NCBI RefSeq assembly: GCF_014648115.1
Contig: NZ_BMQM01000021.1
Location: 1 to 64,000 of the forward strand
Source of the DNA: Deinococcus seoulensis
Lineage (GTDB): Bacteria > Deinococcota > Deinococci > Deinococcales > Deinococcaceae
Reading direction: 5' to 3'
DNA length: 64,000 bases
The position numbers were made by a program, and so were the translations under genes. Every line of letters begins with the position of its first letter. Position 1 is the first letter of the stretch. The notes under the pieces are model-generated. The model worked only from the letters and a program-made list of their open reading frames with translations, did no database searches and was not told the origin of the DNA. Positions 32,109 through 41,326 of this stretch are shown piece after piece.

Positions 32109-32126
32109 GTTTAGCTTAAACTAAAC
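32109..32126. promoter_or_regulatory. operator candidate of the HigBA-like pair
   Basis: GTTTAG and CTAAAC form a 6-bp inverted repeat around CTTAAA, ending 2 nt before the toxin GTG. Autoregulation by the HTH antitoxin at such a site is the norm for these modules. Confidence 0.55.
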
Positions 32127-32128
32127 CC

Positions 32129-32515
32129 GTGCCGCCGCTGGTCTACGTTCGCCTCCCTCACCGCCTGCGGGCCCGGCACGTCCGCATCGTGGAATGCCTG
32201 CTCGACATGAATCGAGCTGGACACCGGGACGCGGTCTGGCAATGCATCAAGCTCTGCCAGGACGTCCGGGAGCATGGACATGTCAGCCGGTACGTGGTGG
32301 CTCTGAAAGGCTATCCGGGTATCAGTGAACTGAAGCCCAGTACCCGCACGGGCGAACGCGGCGGGGCGCGCGTATACCTGTTCTGGCTGGCGGATGGTCG
32401 GCCTGTGCTGGTCAACGCGGAATTCAAGGCAGACGGGGACGGGCCGAATGAGGCCCTGATCGAGGAAGCGTACGACGCGCTGATCGCCGTGAAAACCGGG
32501 AGGTTGAAGGTATGA
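32129..32515 (+). CDS. HigB/RelE-like toxin candidate
   Basis: 128 residues, GTG start. The middle block YPGISELKPSTRTGERGGARVYLFW and the C-terminal EEAYDAL fit the RelE/HigB-type ribosome-dependent RNase fold, in which basic residues after the ELKP-like strand contact mRNA. The ATG of the next gene, an HTH protein, overlaps its stop (ATGA). Toxin first and HTH antitoxin second is the HigBA order. The assignment rests on pattern and context; similarity to known HigB is moderate. Confidence 0.65.
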   Translation: MPPLVYVRLPHRLRARHVRIVECLLDMNRAGHRDAVWQCIKLCQDVREHGHVSRYVVALKGYPGISELKPSTRTGERGGARVYLFWLADGRPVLVNAEFKADGDGPNEALIEEAYDALIAVKTGRLKV

Positions 32516-32913
32516 ACGAATCCCTGAAAGCGAAGATGGCACTGGCAGCTGAACTGCTGAACGCGGACGGGTCGGTCACGCCCACCGCTGATCTGCCTGC
32601 CGGGCTGCTGGTGCCGGAGAGTGCGTCGGGTTTCGCGGCGGACGTGCAGGATGCCCTGACGGCCGAGACGGTGGCGCACGCGCTGAAGCTCGCGCGGCAA
32701 CAGACGCACCTGAGCGCGGCGGAGCTGGCGCGGCGGCGCGGGGTCAGCAGGGGTCGCCTGTCGCAACTGGAGAATGGCTCGGTGAACCCCACGGTGGGTA
32801 CCCTGGCAGAACACGCGGGCGCGCTGGGGTACGACGTGACCGTGACACTCACGCCCCGCCGGGCCGGGAAGACCATTCAGGTGGACTTACCGCAACCCGC
32901 GCAGGCGCAGTAG
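32512..32913 (+). CDS. XRE/HTH antitoxin (HigA-like)
   Basis: 133 residues. The HTH lies at residues ~65-110: LSAAELARRRGVSRGRLSQLENG followed by VNPTVGTLAEHAGALGYDV, a classic Cro/C1-type helix-turn-helix. The N-terminus is likely the toxin-neutralising part. The start overlaps the toxin stop by 4 nt. Expected to repress its own operon through the inverted repeat before 32129. Confidence 0.8.
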   Translation: MNESLKAKMALAAELLNADGSVTPTADLPAGLLVPESASGFAADVQDALTAETVAHALKLARQQTHLSAAELARRRGVSRGRLSQLENGSVNPTVGTLAEHAGALGYDVTVTLTPRRAGKTIQVDLPQPAQAQ

Positions 32914-32991
32914 CAGATTCAGGCGGGCTGCCTGACCCTCTTTACTTCTGTGCGTGGTGGTGCTACATTTTCTGGGCTCAGGCGTTGGCTT

Positions 32992-33067
<76 letters not shown>

Positions 33068-33077
33068 GAAACAAAGG

Positions 33078-33104
33078 AACCCCCTCCACACCGGAGGGGG
33101 TTTT
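33078..33104 (+). terminator. tRNA-Ala terminator
   Basis: AACCCCCTCC (33078-33087) pairs with GGAGGGGGTT (33093-33102); T-run TTTT at 33101-33104. Begins 10 nt after the tRNA. Confidence 0.88.
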
Positions 33105-33175
33105 CCTGTTGCAGCTGCCAGGGCTTTCAGCGGTGGCCATAGCGCACTGAAACGCGCGGGCGGCACACTGCGGGC

Positions 33176-33859
33176 ATGACTGAATGGACAGAAGGACAGG
33201 TGGAATCGGTGCGGGTCACGGACGTGCGCGCGGCGCGGGCCTTGCGGCAGGACGTGCGGCTGCTGGGGTTGTTCCTGCGGCCCACGTCGCCGTCCGAGGT
33301 GGCGGGGCGGGTGGGCATGGCAGCGAACCTCGTGCATCACCATGCGCGGCGACTGGCGGGCCTGGGCCTGCTGCGCGAGCTGGAGCGTGAGGGGGGCCGG
33401 GTGCGGTTCGTGCTGGCCGCGCGGGAGTTCCGGGTGCCGTCGGACCTGCTGCCCCCGGAGGACGAGCAGGGGAACGGAACGGCGGACCTGCGGGACCTGT
33501 CGGAAGGCTTTCTGCGGGCGTACGGGCGGTCGTGGGCGCTGGCAGGAGCGGGCGAGGAAGACGTGTACGGGTTCGGAGAGGCGGGCGGGACGGCGCCGGT
33601 CATGCCCGTGCCGGACGCCCCGGCGACCGAAGGGCACCCGGCGCACCTGGACCGCGTGACTGTGAACCTCACACCGGAACGGTACGTGCAACTGGCGCGG
33701 GAGCTGAGCGAGGTGCTGGCCCGCGCGTACGCAGAAGGGCACAGCGAGGGCGGGCAGCCCTGCACACTGGCCGTCCTGGCGTACCGCGCCGACGATGACG
33801 GCATCCGGAGCCTGTCGCGCAGCCCGAACTCGTTCCTGGGGTCGGCGCTGCCGGTGTAG
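33176..33859 (+). CDS. ArsR-like winged-helix transcription regulator
   Basis: 227 residues. Residues ~25-75 form a winged helix (LLGLFLRPTSPSEVAGRVGMAANLVHHHARRLAGLGLL) of the ArsR/MarR style, followed by a wing and a C-terminal ligand or dimer domain with an RVTVNLTPERYVQLARELSEVL segment. CACACT lies 6 nt before the ATG, a weak leaderless -10. Stands alone between the tRNA and the convergent Fic gene. Target unknown. Confidence 0.75.
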   Translation: MTEWTEGQVESVRVTDVRAARALRQDVRLLGLFLRPTSPSEVAGRVGMAANLVHHHARRLAGLGLLRELEREGGRVRFVLAAREFRVPSDLLPPEDEQGNGTADLRDLSEGFLRAYGRSWALAGAGEEDVYGFGEAGGTAPVMPVPDAPATEGHPAHLDRVTVNLTPERYVQLARELSEVLARAYAEGHSEGGQPCTLAVLAYRADDDGIRSLSRSPNSFLGSALPV

Positions 33860-33866
33860 GGGTTGC

Positions 33867-34502
33867 CTACAGGGCCTCTTCCAGTCGCCGCAGGTAGTAC
33901 GCCGTGAGCAGGCGGTAATCCCGGCGGTTGGTGGCCTCGTGCAGCGCCTGGAAGTAGTCGCCCACAGCCGTTTCATCCGGAAAGTGCACGATCTGGGGAC
34001 TTTCCTCCAGGCTCGGGCCGGCCGCGCCCAGTGACACCCACAGGACGTAATGATCCAGCAGGCGGCCCGTGCGGCCGTTCGTGTCGGGGAACGGGTGAAT
34101 GAATTCGAACTGATGGTGGGTGCGGGCCATCAGTTCAGCGGCCTCTTCAAGCTGCCAGGAGTCCGGCAGGGTGTCGTACCACACGGCAAAGTCGTACTGA
34201 AGTTCGCGGAGTCTGGCGCGCACCTCGAACGAGCGGACGTGCACGGTGCCGCCCGGTCCGACTTCGGTCCGGCGGGTCGTTCCTGCCCAGGCGTAGATGT
34301 GTTCGAAGGCAGCCTGATGCAGGTCCAGAATGTCCGTGTCGCCCAGGTAGGGTGGCGTGTCCGGGTTCAGGGCACGCTGATGAATCCACTCGCGGCCCCG
34401 CAGTTCTCCCTGGATCAGGTGGGGTTCGATGTCCTCGTAACGGACCAGAAGTCCCAGTTGCGTGTCCTGCGGTTCGGTCTTGCGGGGGTGTCTGGGATTC
34501 AT
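33867..34502 (-). CDS. Fic-domain protein (AMPylase-type toxin candidate)
   Basis: 211 residues. The Fic core HPFPDTNGRTGR (His136 to Arg147) matches HPFx(D/E)GNGRxxR except Thr for the first Gly. Catalytic His, Asp, Asn and both Arg are kept, so transfer of AMP or another nucleotide moiety to a target protein is plausible. The flap and N-terminal helix look complete. No inhibitory S/TxxxE motif appears inside the protein; it is instead encoded in a small ORF ending 9 nt upstream. So this is likely the toxin of a class I Fic toxin-antitoxin pair. Confidence 0.82.
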   Translation of the reverse strand: MNPRHPRKTEPQDTQLGLLVRYEDIEPHLIQGELRGREWIHQRALNPDTPPYLGDTDILDLHQAAFEHIYAWAGTTRRTEVGPGGTVHVRSFEVRARLRELQYDFAVWYDTLPDSWQLEEAAELMARTHHQFEFIHPFPDTNGRTGRLLDHYVLWVSLGAAGPSLEESPQIVHFPDETAVGDYFQALHEATNRRDYRLLTAYYLRRLEEAL

Positions 34503-34511
34503 TTCTGCGGT

Positions 34512-34691
34512 TTATTTCCGGTGTTTATTCACCGCTTCAGACACCGCATCTCGTTTGACGGCGTAGCCCTCTACCCGCAGGCTGCCTGTGATGCTGTCCG
34601 TCAGGCGTTCCCGGCCAGACGCGCGGGTCAGTGACGCGGACGTGACGGACGGCTTGATGGTCGTCGCCATTTTTTTTCTGGTCACGGTCAT
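34512..34691 (-). CDS. VbhA-like Fic antitoxin candidate (short ORF)
   Basis: 59 residues from ATG 34691, or 52 from the in-frame ATG 34670. The central SLRVEG fits the Fic-inhibitory motif (S/T)xxxE(G/N), closely like the motif of VbhA. The Glu would clamp the gamma-phosphate-binding Arg of the partner Fic protein. The ORF ends 9 nt before the fic start on the same strand, antitoxin first as in known VbhA-VbhT pairs. TACTCT lies 6 nt before ATG 34691, so the mRNA could be leaderless. Too short for ordinary gene callers. Confidence 0.7.
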   Translation of the reverse strand: MTVTRKKMATTIKPSVTSASLTRASGRERLTDSITGSLRVEGYAVKRDAVSEAVNKHRK

Positions 34692-34757
34692 GGATATAGA
34701 GTAGCGCCCCCACCTTTCGGAGGGAGCGCCTGGGATTACAGGTGACGCGGGCGGGGT

Positions 34758-36593
<1,836 letters not shown>

Positions 36594-36892
36594 GTGTAGG
36601 TCCTCCTTGTGGGGTTTCGCCCGGAGGGACGCCACCCGTCACTGTTAGTTGAACCGAGTATAAATCTTCTCGGGGCGAATGTCACCCCTGTCTGCCCAGT
36701 CGGCCGGCCCGGAGCGTCCGTGCTGACTGGCCACCCATCAATCCTGCCCTCAGTCCACCCACAGTCCACCCGTCAGCCCGGCGTCTGTACACGCACCCCG
36801 GTAACTGACCCGTAACACACTGGGGGGCGTGCCCTGACCCCGCGCCCCGCAGCGGGTAAATGCACATTTTTTCGGGTATTGTGTGAAGAATC
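36594..36892. other. divergent promoter region between acyl-CoA dehydrogenase and Crp/Fnr genes
   Basis: 299 bp, no gene seen. On the minus strand TATACT at about 36658-36663 is a -10 candidate for the dehydrogenase. On the plus strand TATTGT (36877-36882) ends 10 nt before the regulator ATG. The centre is a C-rich low-complexity stretch with repeated CCACCC/CAGTCCACCC. Confidence 0.45.
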
Positions 36893-37588
<696 letters not shown>

Positions 37589-37617
37589 CGCCCGGTCCTG
37601 AACGCCCGCCGCACCTG

Positions 37618-37645
37618 CGCCGCCTTCCGGGGCGGCGTTCTTCTA
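37618..37645 (+). terminator. terminator after the Crp/Fnr gene
   Basis: CGCCGCC (37618-37624) with GGCGGCG (37631-37637), then TTCTTCT. 30 nt after the stop. Confidence 0.7.
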
Positions 37646-37666
37646 TGCTGACTTCTATACTGAACC

Positions 37667-38191
37667 ATGACCCGACCGCCACGGCCCGTCATCCGGGCAG
37701 CCACGCCCACCGACGCCCCCGGTATCGCTGCCGTTCACGTGCAGAGCTGGCGCGAGACGTACGCGGGCCTGATGCCCGCCGACTTTCTGGACCGCATGAC
37801 GGACGCCGAGGCACAGGCGCGGCGCGAGGCGTTCTGGGCGCAGAACATCAAGGCCGGGCAGGACGTGGTGCACGTGGCCGAGGCGGACGGAACCGTGATC
37901 GCCTTCGCGTCGGCGGGAGAAGCGCGCGACCATCCGGGTTTCGACTCGGAACTGTTCACGCTGTACGCCCTGCGGGCCGCGCAGGGACACGGCACCGGCC
38001 GGGCACTCCTGCACGCCGTCGCGGCGGCCCTGCGTGAACGCGGCGCCCGCAGCATGGCCCTGTGGGTGCTGGACGTGAACCCCACCCGCGACTGGTACAC
38101 CCGGCAGGGCGGCGCGGAATGCGGCGAGAAGCGTGACGGCGACCTGCGCGAACTCCGCATGGGCTGGTCAGACCTGGGCCGCCTGCGCTGA
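37667..38191 (+). CDS. GNAT N-acetyltransferase
   Basis: 174 residues. Acetyl-CoA motif AAQGHGTGRALL and N-terminal IRAATPTDAPGIAAVHVQSWRETYAG, the pattern of many GNATs. TATACT lies 5 nt before the ATG, a strong leaderless -10. csaA follows 24 nt after the stop. Substrate unknown. Confidence 0.88.
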   Translation: MTRPPRPVIRAATPTDAPGIAAVHVQSWRETYAGLMPADFLDRMTDAEAQARREAFWAQNIKAGQDVVHVAEADGTVIAFASAGEARDHPGFDSELFTLYALRAAQGHGTGRALLHAVAAALRERGARSMALWVLDVNPTRDWYTRQGGAECGEKRDGDLRELRMGWSDLGRLR

Positions 38192-38215
38192 CCCGGCGCG
38201 TGCCACGCTGACCGC

Positions 38216-38575
38216 ATGGCCACCCCCCTCAAGGACACCGTCACGCCCGCCGACACCCTCGACCGCCTGGACATCCGCCTGGGCCGCGTCCTGAGTGCCG
38301 AACCCGCCCCCGGCACCCCCAAGCCCGCGTACCGCCTGAGCGTGGATTTCGGCCGGTACGGCGTGCGCACCAGCGTGGGCCGTTTCACCGGGCACACCCC
38401 CGAGGAACTGATCGGCATGCAGGTCCTCGGTGTCCTGAACTTCGAGGCGCGCCCTGTCGGGGATACCGTCTCGGATGTCCTGATTCTGGGCGTGCAGTTC
38501 ACGGGCGCCCCCAGCGGCGACGCCACTCCCCTCACCCCCGCCCGCGAGGCGAAACTGGGCAGCAAGGTGTTCTGA
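38216..38575 (+). CDS. csaA: CsaA-type tRNA-binding (EMAP-II-like) chaperone
   Basis: 119 residues, the usual CsaA length. Single tRNA-binding OB-fold: DTLDRLDIRLGRVLSAEPAP at the start, then YRLSVDFGRYG and GVLNFEARPVGDTVSDVLILG. CsaA binds tRNA and has export-chaperone activity in Bacillus. The stop codon TGA is the first contact with a palindromic repeat element (TGATACGG). Confidence 0.92.
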   Translation: MATPLKDTVTPADTLDRLDIRLGRVLSAEPAPGTPKPAYRLSVDFGRYGVRTSVGRFTGHTPEELIGMQVLGVLNFEARPVGDTVSDVLILGVQFTGAPSGDATPLTPAREAKLGSKVF

Positions 38576-38709
38576 TACGGACTCCGATTGAATGGCTTAT
38601 AAAGCCATTCAATCCGAGCGGATGCGAGTAGGAGAGAAACGAGTTCCGGACGTGGAGTTAACAGATCGGTGGTGTTCCGATCTGTTAACGAAACAAACGG
38701 AATCCGTAT
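38575..38709 (+). repeat. interspersed palindromic repeat, full copy A
   Basis: About 135 bp bounded by ATACGGACTCCG and CGGAATCCGTAT. Hairpin 1 ATTGAATGGCT/AGCCATTCAAT, a conserved core with CGGATGCGAGTAGGAG, hairpin 2 GTTAACAGATCGG/CCGATCTGTTAAC. The left end overlaps the csaA TGA. Confidence 0.85.
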
Positions 38710-38761
38710 GAGGTGGGGTGCGGGGAGTGGGTGAGCGTCCAGCGCTGTTCCCACTCCCTGC

Positions 38762-39115
38762 TTATCGGCGGAGTTTGCGGGCGGCTTCCTCGGGCGTGAT
38801 CTCGCCGCGTTCGAGGCTGCTCAGGACCTCGGCGTGCGGGTCGGCCAGTTCCGGTTCGTACCCGATGGCGCGCAGCAGCGTGTCGAAACGGGCGCGGACG
38901 GTGGGGTAACTGACGCCCAGCACCCGCTCGACCTCCTTGAGGTTGCCGCGCACGCGGATGTACAGGCGCAGGAATTCCAGGTTGTCGGGCGTCAGGACCG
39001 CGAACTCGTTCAGTTCGAAGGTGCCGCGCACCGTCACGCCACTCGTCGGGAACCGCAGTTCCGTGACCAGGGGCGCTTCGGTTTCATCGGGGAACGGCAG
39101 GGGCAGGGGGCGCAT
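38762..39115 (-). CDS. DUF2089-family protein
   Basis: 117 residues. The middle (DNLEFLRLYIRVRGNLKEVERVLGVSYPTVRARFDTLL) is the DUF2089 helix-turn-helix block, followed by a short SHOCT-like tail (SLERGEITPEEAARKLR). Probably a DNA-binding regulator. Same strand as the downstream-of-promoter group 41113-39289 but separated from it by a repeat element; the shared SHOCT-like tail suggests a functional link. Confidence 0.85.
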   Translation of the reverse strand: MRPLPLPFPDETEAPLVTELRFPTSGVTVRGTFELNEFAVLTPDNLEFLRLYIRVRGNLKEVERVLGVSYPTVRARFDTLLRAIGYEPELADPHAEVLSSLERGEITPEEAARKLRR

Positions 39116-39154
39116 ACATCCTCACTGTAAGGGGCGGGTCACTCCCGCCGTCTC

Positions 39155-39288
39155 ATACGGGTTCCGTTTGTTTCGTTAACAACCCGGGACAACACCGGGT
39201 TGCCAACTCCACGTCCGGAACCCGCGCGGCTCCTACTCGCATCCGCTCGGATTGAACGGCTTTATAAGCCATTCAATCGGAGTCGGTC
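39155..39288 (-). repeat. interspersed palindromic repeat, full copy B (inverted)
   Basis: Reverse orientation of copy A. Ends ATACGGGTTCCG and (diverged) GGAGTCGGTCTC. Hairpin 2 here is AACCCGG/CCGGGTT, i.e. both arms changed together relative to copy A. Its right end abuts the TGA of the gene at 39289. Confidence 0.85.
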
Positions 39289-39993
39289 TCACTTCAAACT
39301 GATGCGGATCTCGTTCCCGCTGCTGTCCTCGGAGTCGATGAGTGGGCCGGGGGGCGGGTCGGCCTCGATGATCAGTTGCAGCGCCTCGATGCTCAGGCCA
39401 GCGGCTTCCAGCGCACGTACGCCGTGCGGCGGGATCAGTTTGGGCAGGTGCGCGGCCAGACTGACGGGCAGGTTCGCGCTGTACTCGTCGCCGTCCCCGC
39501 TCTCGATCTCGATGCGCAGGATGCGGGCCGAGGCGCGGGGCATGTGCGGTTCGGGGGGCACGGGGTCGTGCGGGACGGCCTGCTGCGTGATGCGGTCCAC
39601 CATCTCGTCGATGCCTCCGGTGAAGCGGTCCGCGAAGCGTTCCACGAGGTCCTCCAGGCCGCGCACGCGCTGACCGCCGATCACGACCTGCGGGCGGCGC
39701 GGAGGCTGGGGCGGCTGCGGAGGGTAGGGCGGCTGGGGCTGCCGGGGTGACTGGGGCGGCCGGGGTGACTGCGCGGCGTTCGGGGCGTCCGGCACGCCGC
39801 GCAGCAGCATCAGCTGTTCGGCGATCTGGTCGGCGGTCAGTTCCTCGCGGTTCAGCAGGGCGGCCAGCAGTTCGCGGTCGGTGGTCTGGAGGGCCAGTCG
39901 GGTGTGCAGCGCGGCCAGCAGCGGCGCGGCGTCGTCCAGCGTCAGGCGCCCGGCGCGGATCAGGTCGAGGATGCGGCGGATCTTGTCTTTCAT
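39289..39993 (-). CDS. SHOCT-like/DUF2089-associated hypothetical protein
   Basis: 234 residues. N-terminal IRRILDLIRAGRLTLDDAAPLLAAL is a SHOCT-like helix pair; residues ~80-105 are a Pro-Gln-rich linker; the C-terminal half (LRIEIESGDGDEYSANLPVSLAAHLPKLIPPHG) is a beta/alpha domain seen in bacterial anti-sigma-like neighbours of DUF4097 proteins. Its start overlaps the stop of the 73-residue gene by 4 nt. Role unknown. Confidence 0.8.
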   Translation of the reverse strand: MKDKIRRILDLIRAGRLTLDDAAPLLAALHTRLALQTTDRELLAALLNREELTADQIAEQLMLLRGVPDAPNAAQSPRPPQSPRQPQPPYPPQPPQPPRRPQVVIGGQRVRGLEDLVERFADRFTGGIDEMVDRITQQAVPHDPVPPEPHMPRASARILRIEIESGDGDEYSANLPVSLAAHLPKLIPPHGVRALEAAGLSIEALQLIIEADPPPGPLIDSEDSSGNEIRISLK

Positions 39994-40211
39994 ACGCGGC
40001 CTCCGGACGGGGTGCCGGTCAGCTGGGCGCGCAGCAGCGCGGCGCGGTGCGCCTCGGCGTTCAGGGCGGCGCGGACCTGCTGCCGGTCGTGGGTGGCCTG
40101 CGCGTCGGGGTGCAGGGCGGCGCGCAGCAGGGCGTGCAGGCGGGCCAGGAGGGTCCGGCGGCGGGCGGGGCGGTTCACGGTCAGGACCGGGCGGGTGGGC
40201 AGGACGGTCAT
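39990..40211 (-). CDS. small Arg/Ala-rich hypothetical protein
   Basis: 73 residues, ATG overlapping the upstream stop (40208-40211) and stop overlapping the downstream start (39990-39993), so it is locked into the operon by two 4-nt overlaps. Strongly basic helical sequence (RRRTLLARLHALLRAAL). No family recognised. The double overlap is the main support that it is real. Confidence 0.65.
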   Translation of the reverse strand: MTVLPTRPVLTVNRPARRRTLLARLHALLRAALHPDAQATHDRQQVRAALNAEAHRAALLRAQLTGTPSGGRV

Positions 40212-41113
40212 GCGGTCACGACCTTCAGGCCGCCAGCGGTCACGCGGCAGTGCAGGTGGGCTTCTCCGCCGCCGATCTGGCCGGTGTGGTAGGTGGTCAG
40301 GAACGACCCGCTGCGCTGCGTGGGGAAGTCCGCGCGGAAGGACCCCATGGTCAGTTCGGCGTTCAGGGTGACGCTACTGCCCGCGCCGAGGTGCAGGGTG
40401 GCGTTCCCGGCGTTCACTTCCACGCGGTGGTCGCCGCTGCCCAGCACGCCGGCCCAGCGGAGGTTGCCGCCGTTCACGCCGGCGGTCAGGGCGACCGATC
40501 CGGCCAGCGTCAGGTTGCCGCCGTTCACGGTGGCGTACGCGGGGCCGCTCATGTTGCCGCCGTTCAGGTTGCCGCCGTTGACGGTGGCGTGCAGGGCGTG
40601 CGCGTCCTGCAGTTTCAGGTTGCCGCCGCTGACCTCGGCGTTCAGGTCGCCGCTCAGGTCGGGGAGGGTCAGGTTGCCGCCCTCGACGCTGGCATGCACG
40701 AAGTTGGGCGTGAACGGCACGGTCAGGATGGCGCGCAGCGAGCCGAAGTTCAGGTTCTTCTCGGGCGACTTTCGGCGGGTGACATGCCAGCCGTCGGGGG
40801 CGTGGTTCAGTGTCAGTTGCCCTTCCTCGCTGGCGCTGAGAGTGGGGGCAGCCAGGGCCGGGTCGAGCAGGACGGTCAGGCTGTACCCGCTGACCCTGAG
40901 GGTCAGGTCACGGGCGGCGTCCGGGCCGGGGCTGGGGCCAAAGTGCCCGGGGAGCGTGGGTCCGGGGGGCGTGGGGGCGGACTTGCGGAGGTCGGGGGGA
41001 GTGGGGGCGTGGTCCTCGAGCAGACCGGCGGCCTCCTCGGGGGTGAGTTTGCCTTCGGCCACCAGACGCTGCACCTGCGAACGGAAATCTTCGGACCCAT
41101 GCTGTTCATCCAT
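40208..41113 (-). CDS. SHOCT-like + DUF4097-type beta-repeat protein
   Basis: 301 residues. N-terminal SHOCT-like helices (VQRLVAEGKLTPEEAAGLLED), Pro-rich linker, then a DUF4097-like beta-solenoid with the repeat GGNL occurring about six times between residues ~145 and 225. First gene of an operon; GGAGA ribosome binding site and a good promoter upstream. Likely a surface or membrane-stress-linked adhesive/structural protein, by analogy with DUF4097 proteins near anti-sigma modules. Confidence 0.82.
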   Translation of the reverse strand: MDEQHGSEDFRSQVQRLVAEGKLTPEEAAGLLEDHAPTPPDLRKSAPTPPGPTLPGHFGPSPGPDAARDLTLRVSGYSLTVLLDPALAAPTLSASEEGQLTLNHAPDGWHVTRRKSPEKNLNFGSLRAILTVPFTPNFVHASVEGGNLTLPDLSGDLNAEVSGGNLKLQDAHALHATVNGGNLNGGNMSGPAYATVNGGNLTLAGSVALTAGVNGGNLRWAGVLGSGDHRVEVNAGNATLHLGAGSSVTLNAELTMGSFRADFPTQRSGSFLTTYHTGQIGGGEAHLHCRVTAGGLKVVTA

Positions 41114-41131
41114 GTTCGTCTCCTGTGTCCA

Positions 41132-41161
41132 TATAGAAACATGGATTTACCAATCTGTCAA
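41132..41161 (-). promoter_or_regulatory. promoter of the DUF4097-like operon
   Basis: TTGACA (41156-41161), 18-bp spacer, TCTATA (41132-41137). The spacer holds GATT-N4-AATC and the -10 overlaps CCAT-N8-ATGG inverted repeats, possible regulator sites. Confidence 0.55.
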
Positions 41162-41326
41162 TCTTAATTTTTCATTCAGCCCAAAACCCCCCGATTGTCA
41201 GCCCGCAACAGGCACCTGACGCATCTCGGGCGCCGCACCCCCGGACAGGATGTAAACTCCGACTTTCCAATCGAGGTCCAGGCACGGCGCGGCCCCCTTC
41301 CCCGCCGCTGCTTTATGCTCTGAGCC

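Noticed and set aside
31891..32124. 77-codon plus-strand frame before the HigBA-like pair
   Set aside because: No ribosome binding site, overlaps the composition boundary and the operator palindrome, no family pattern.
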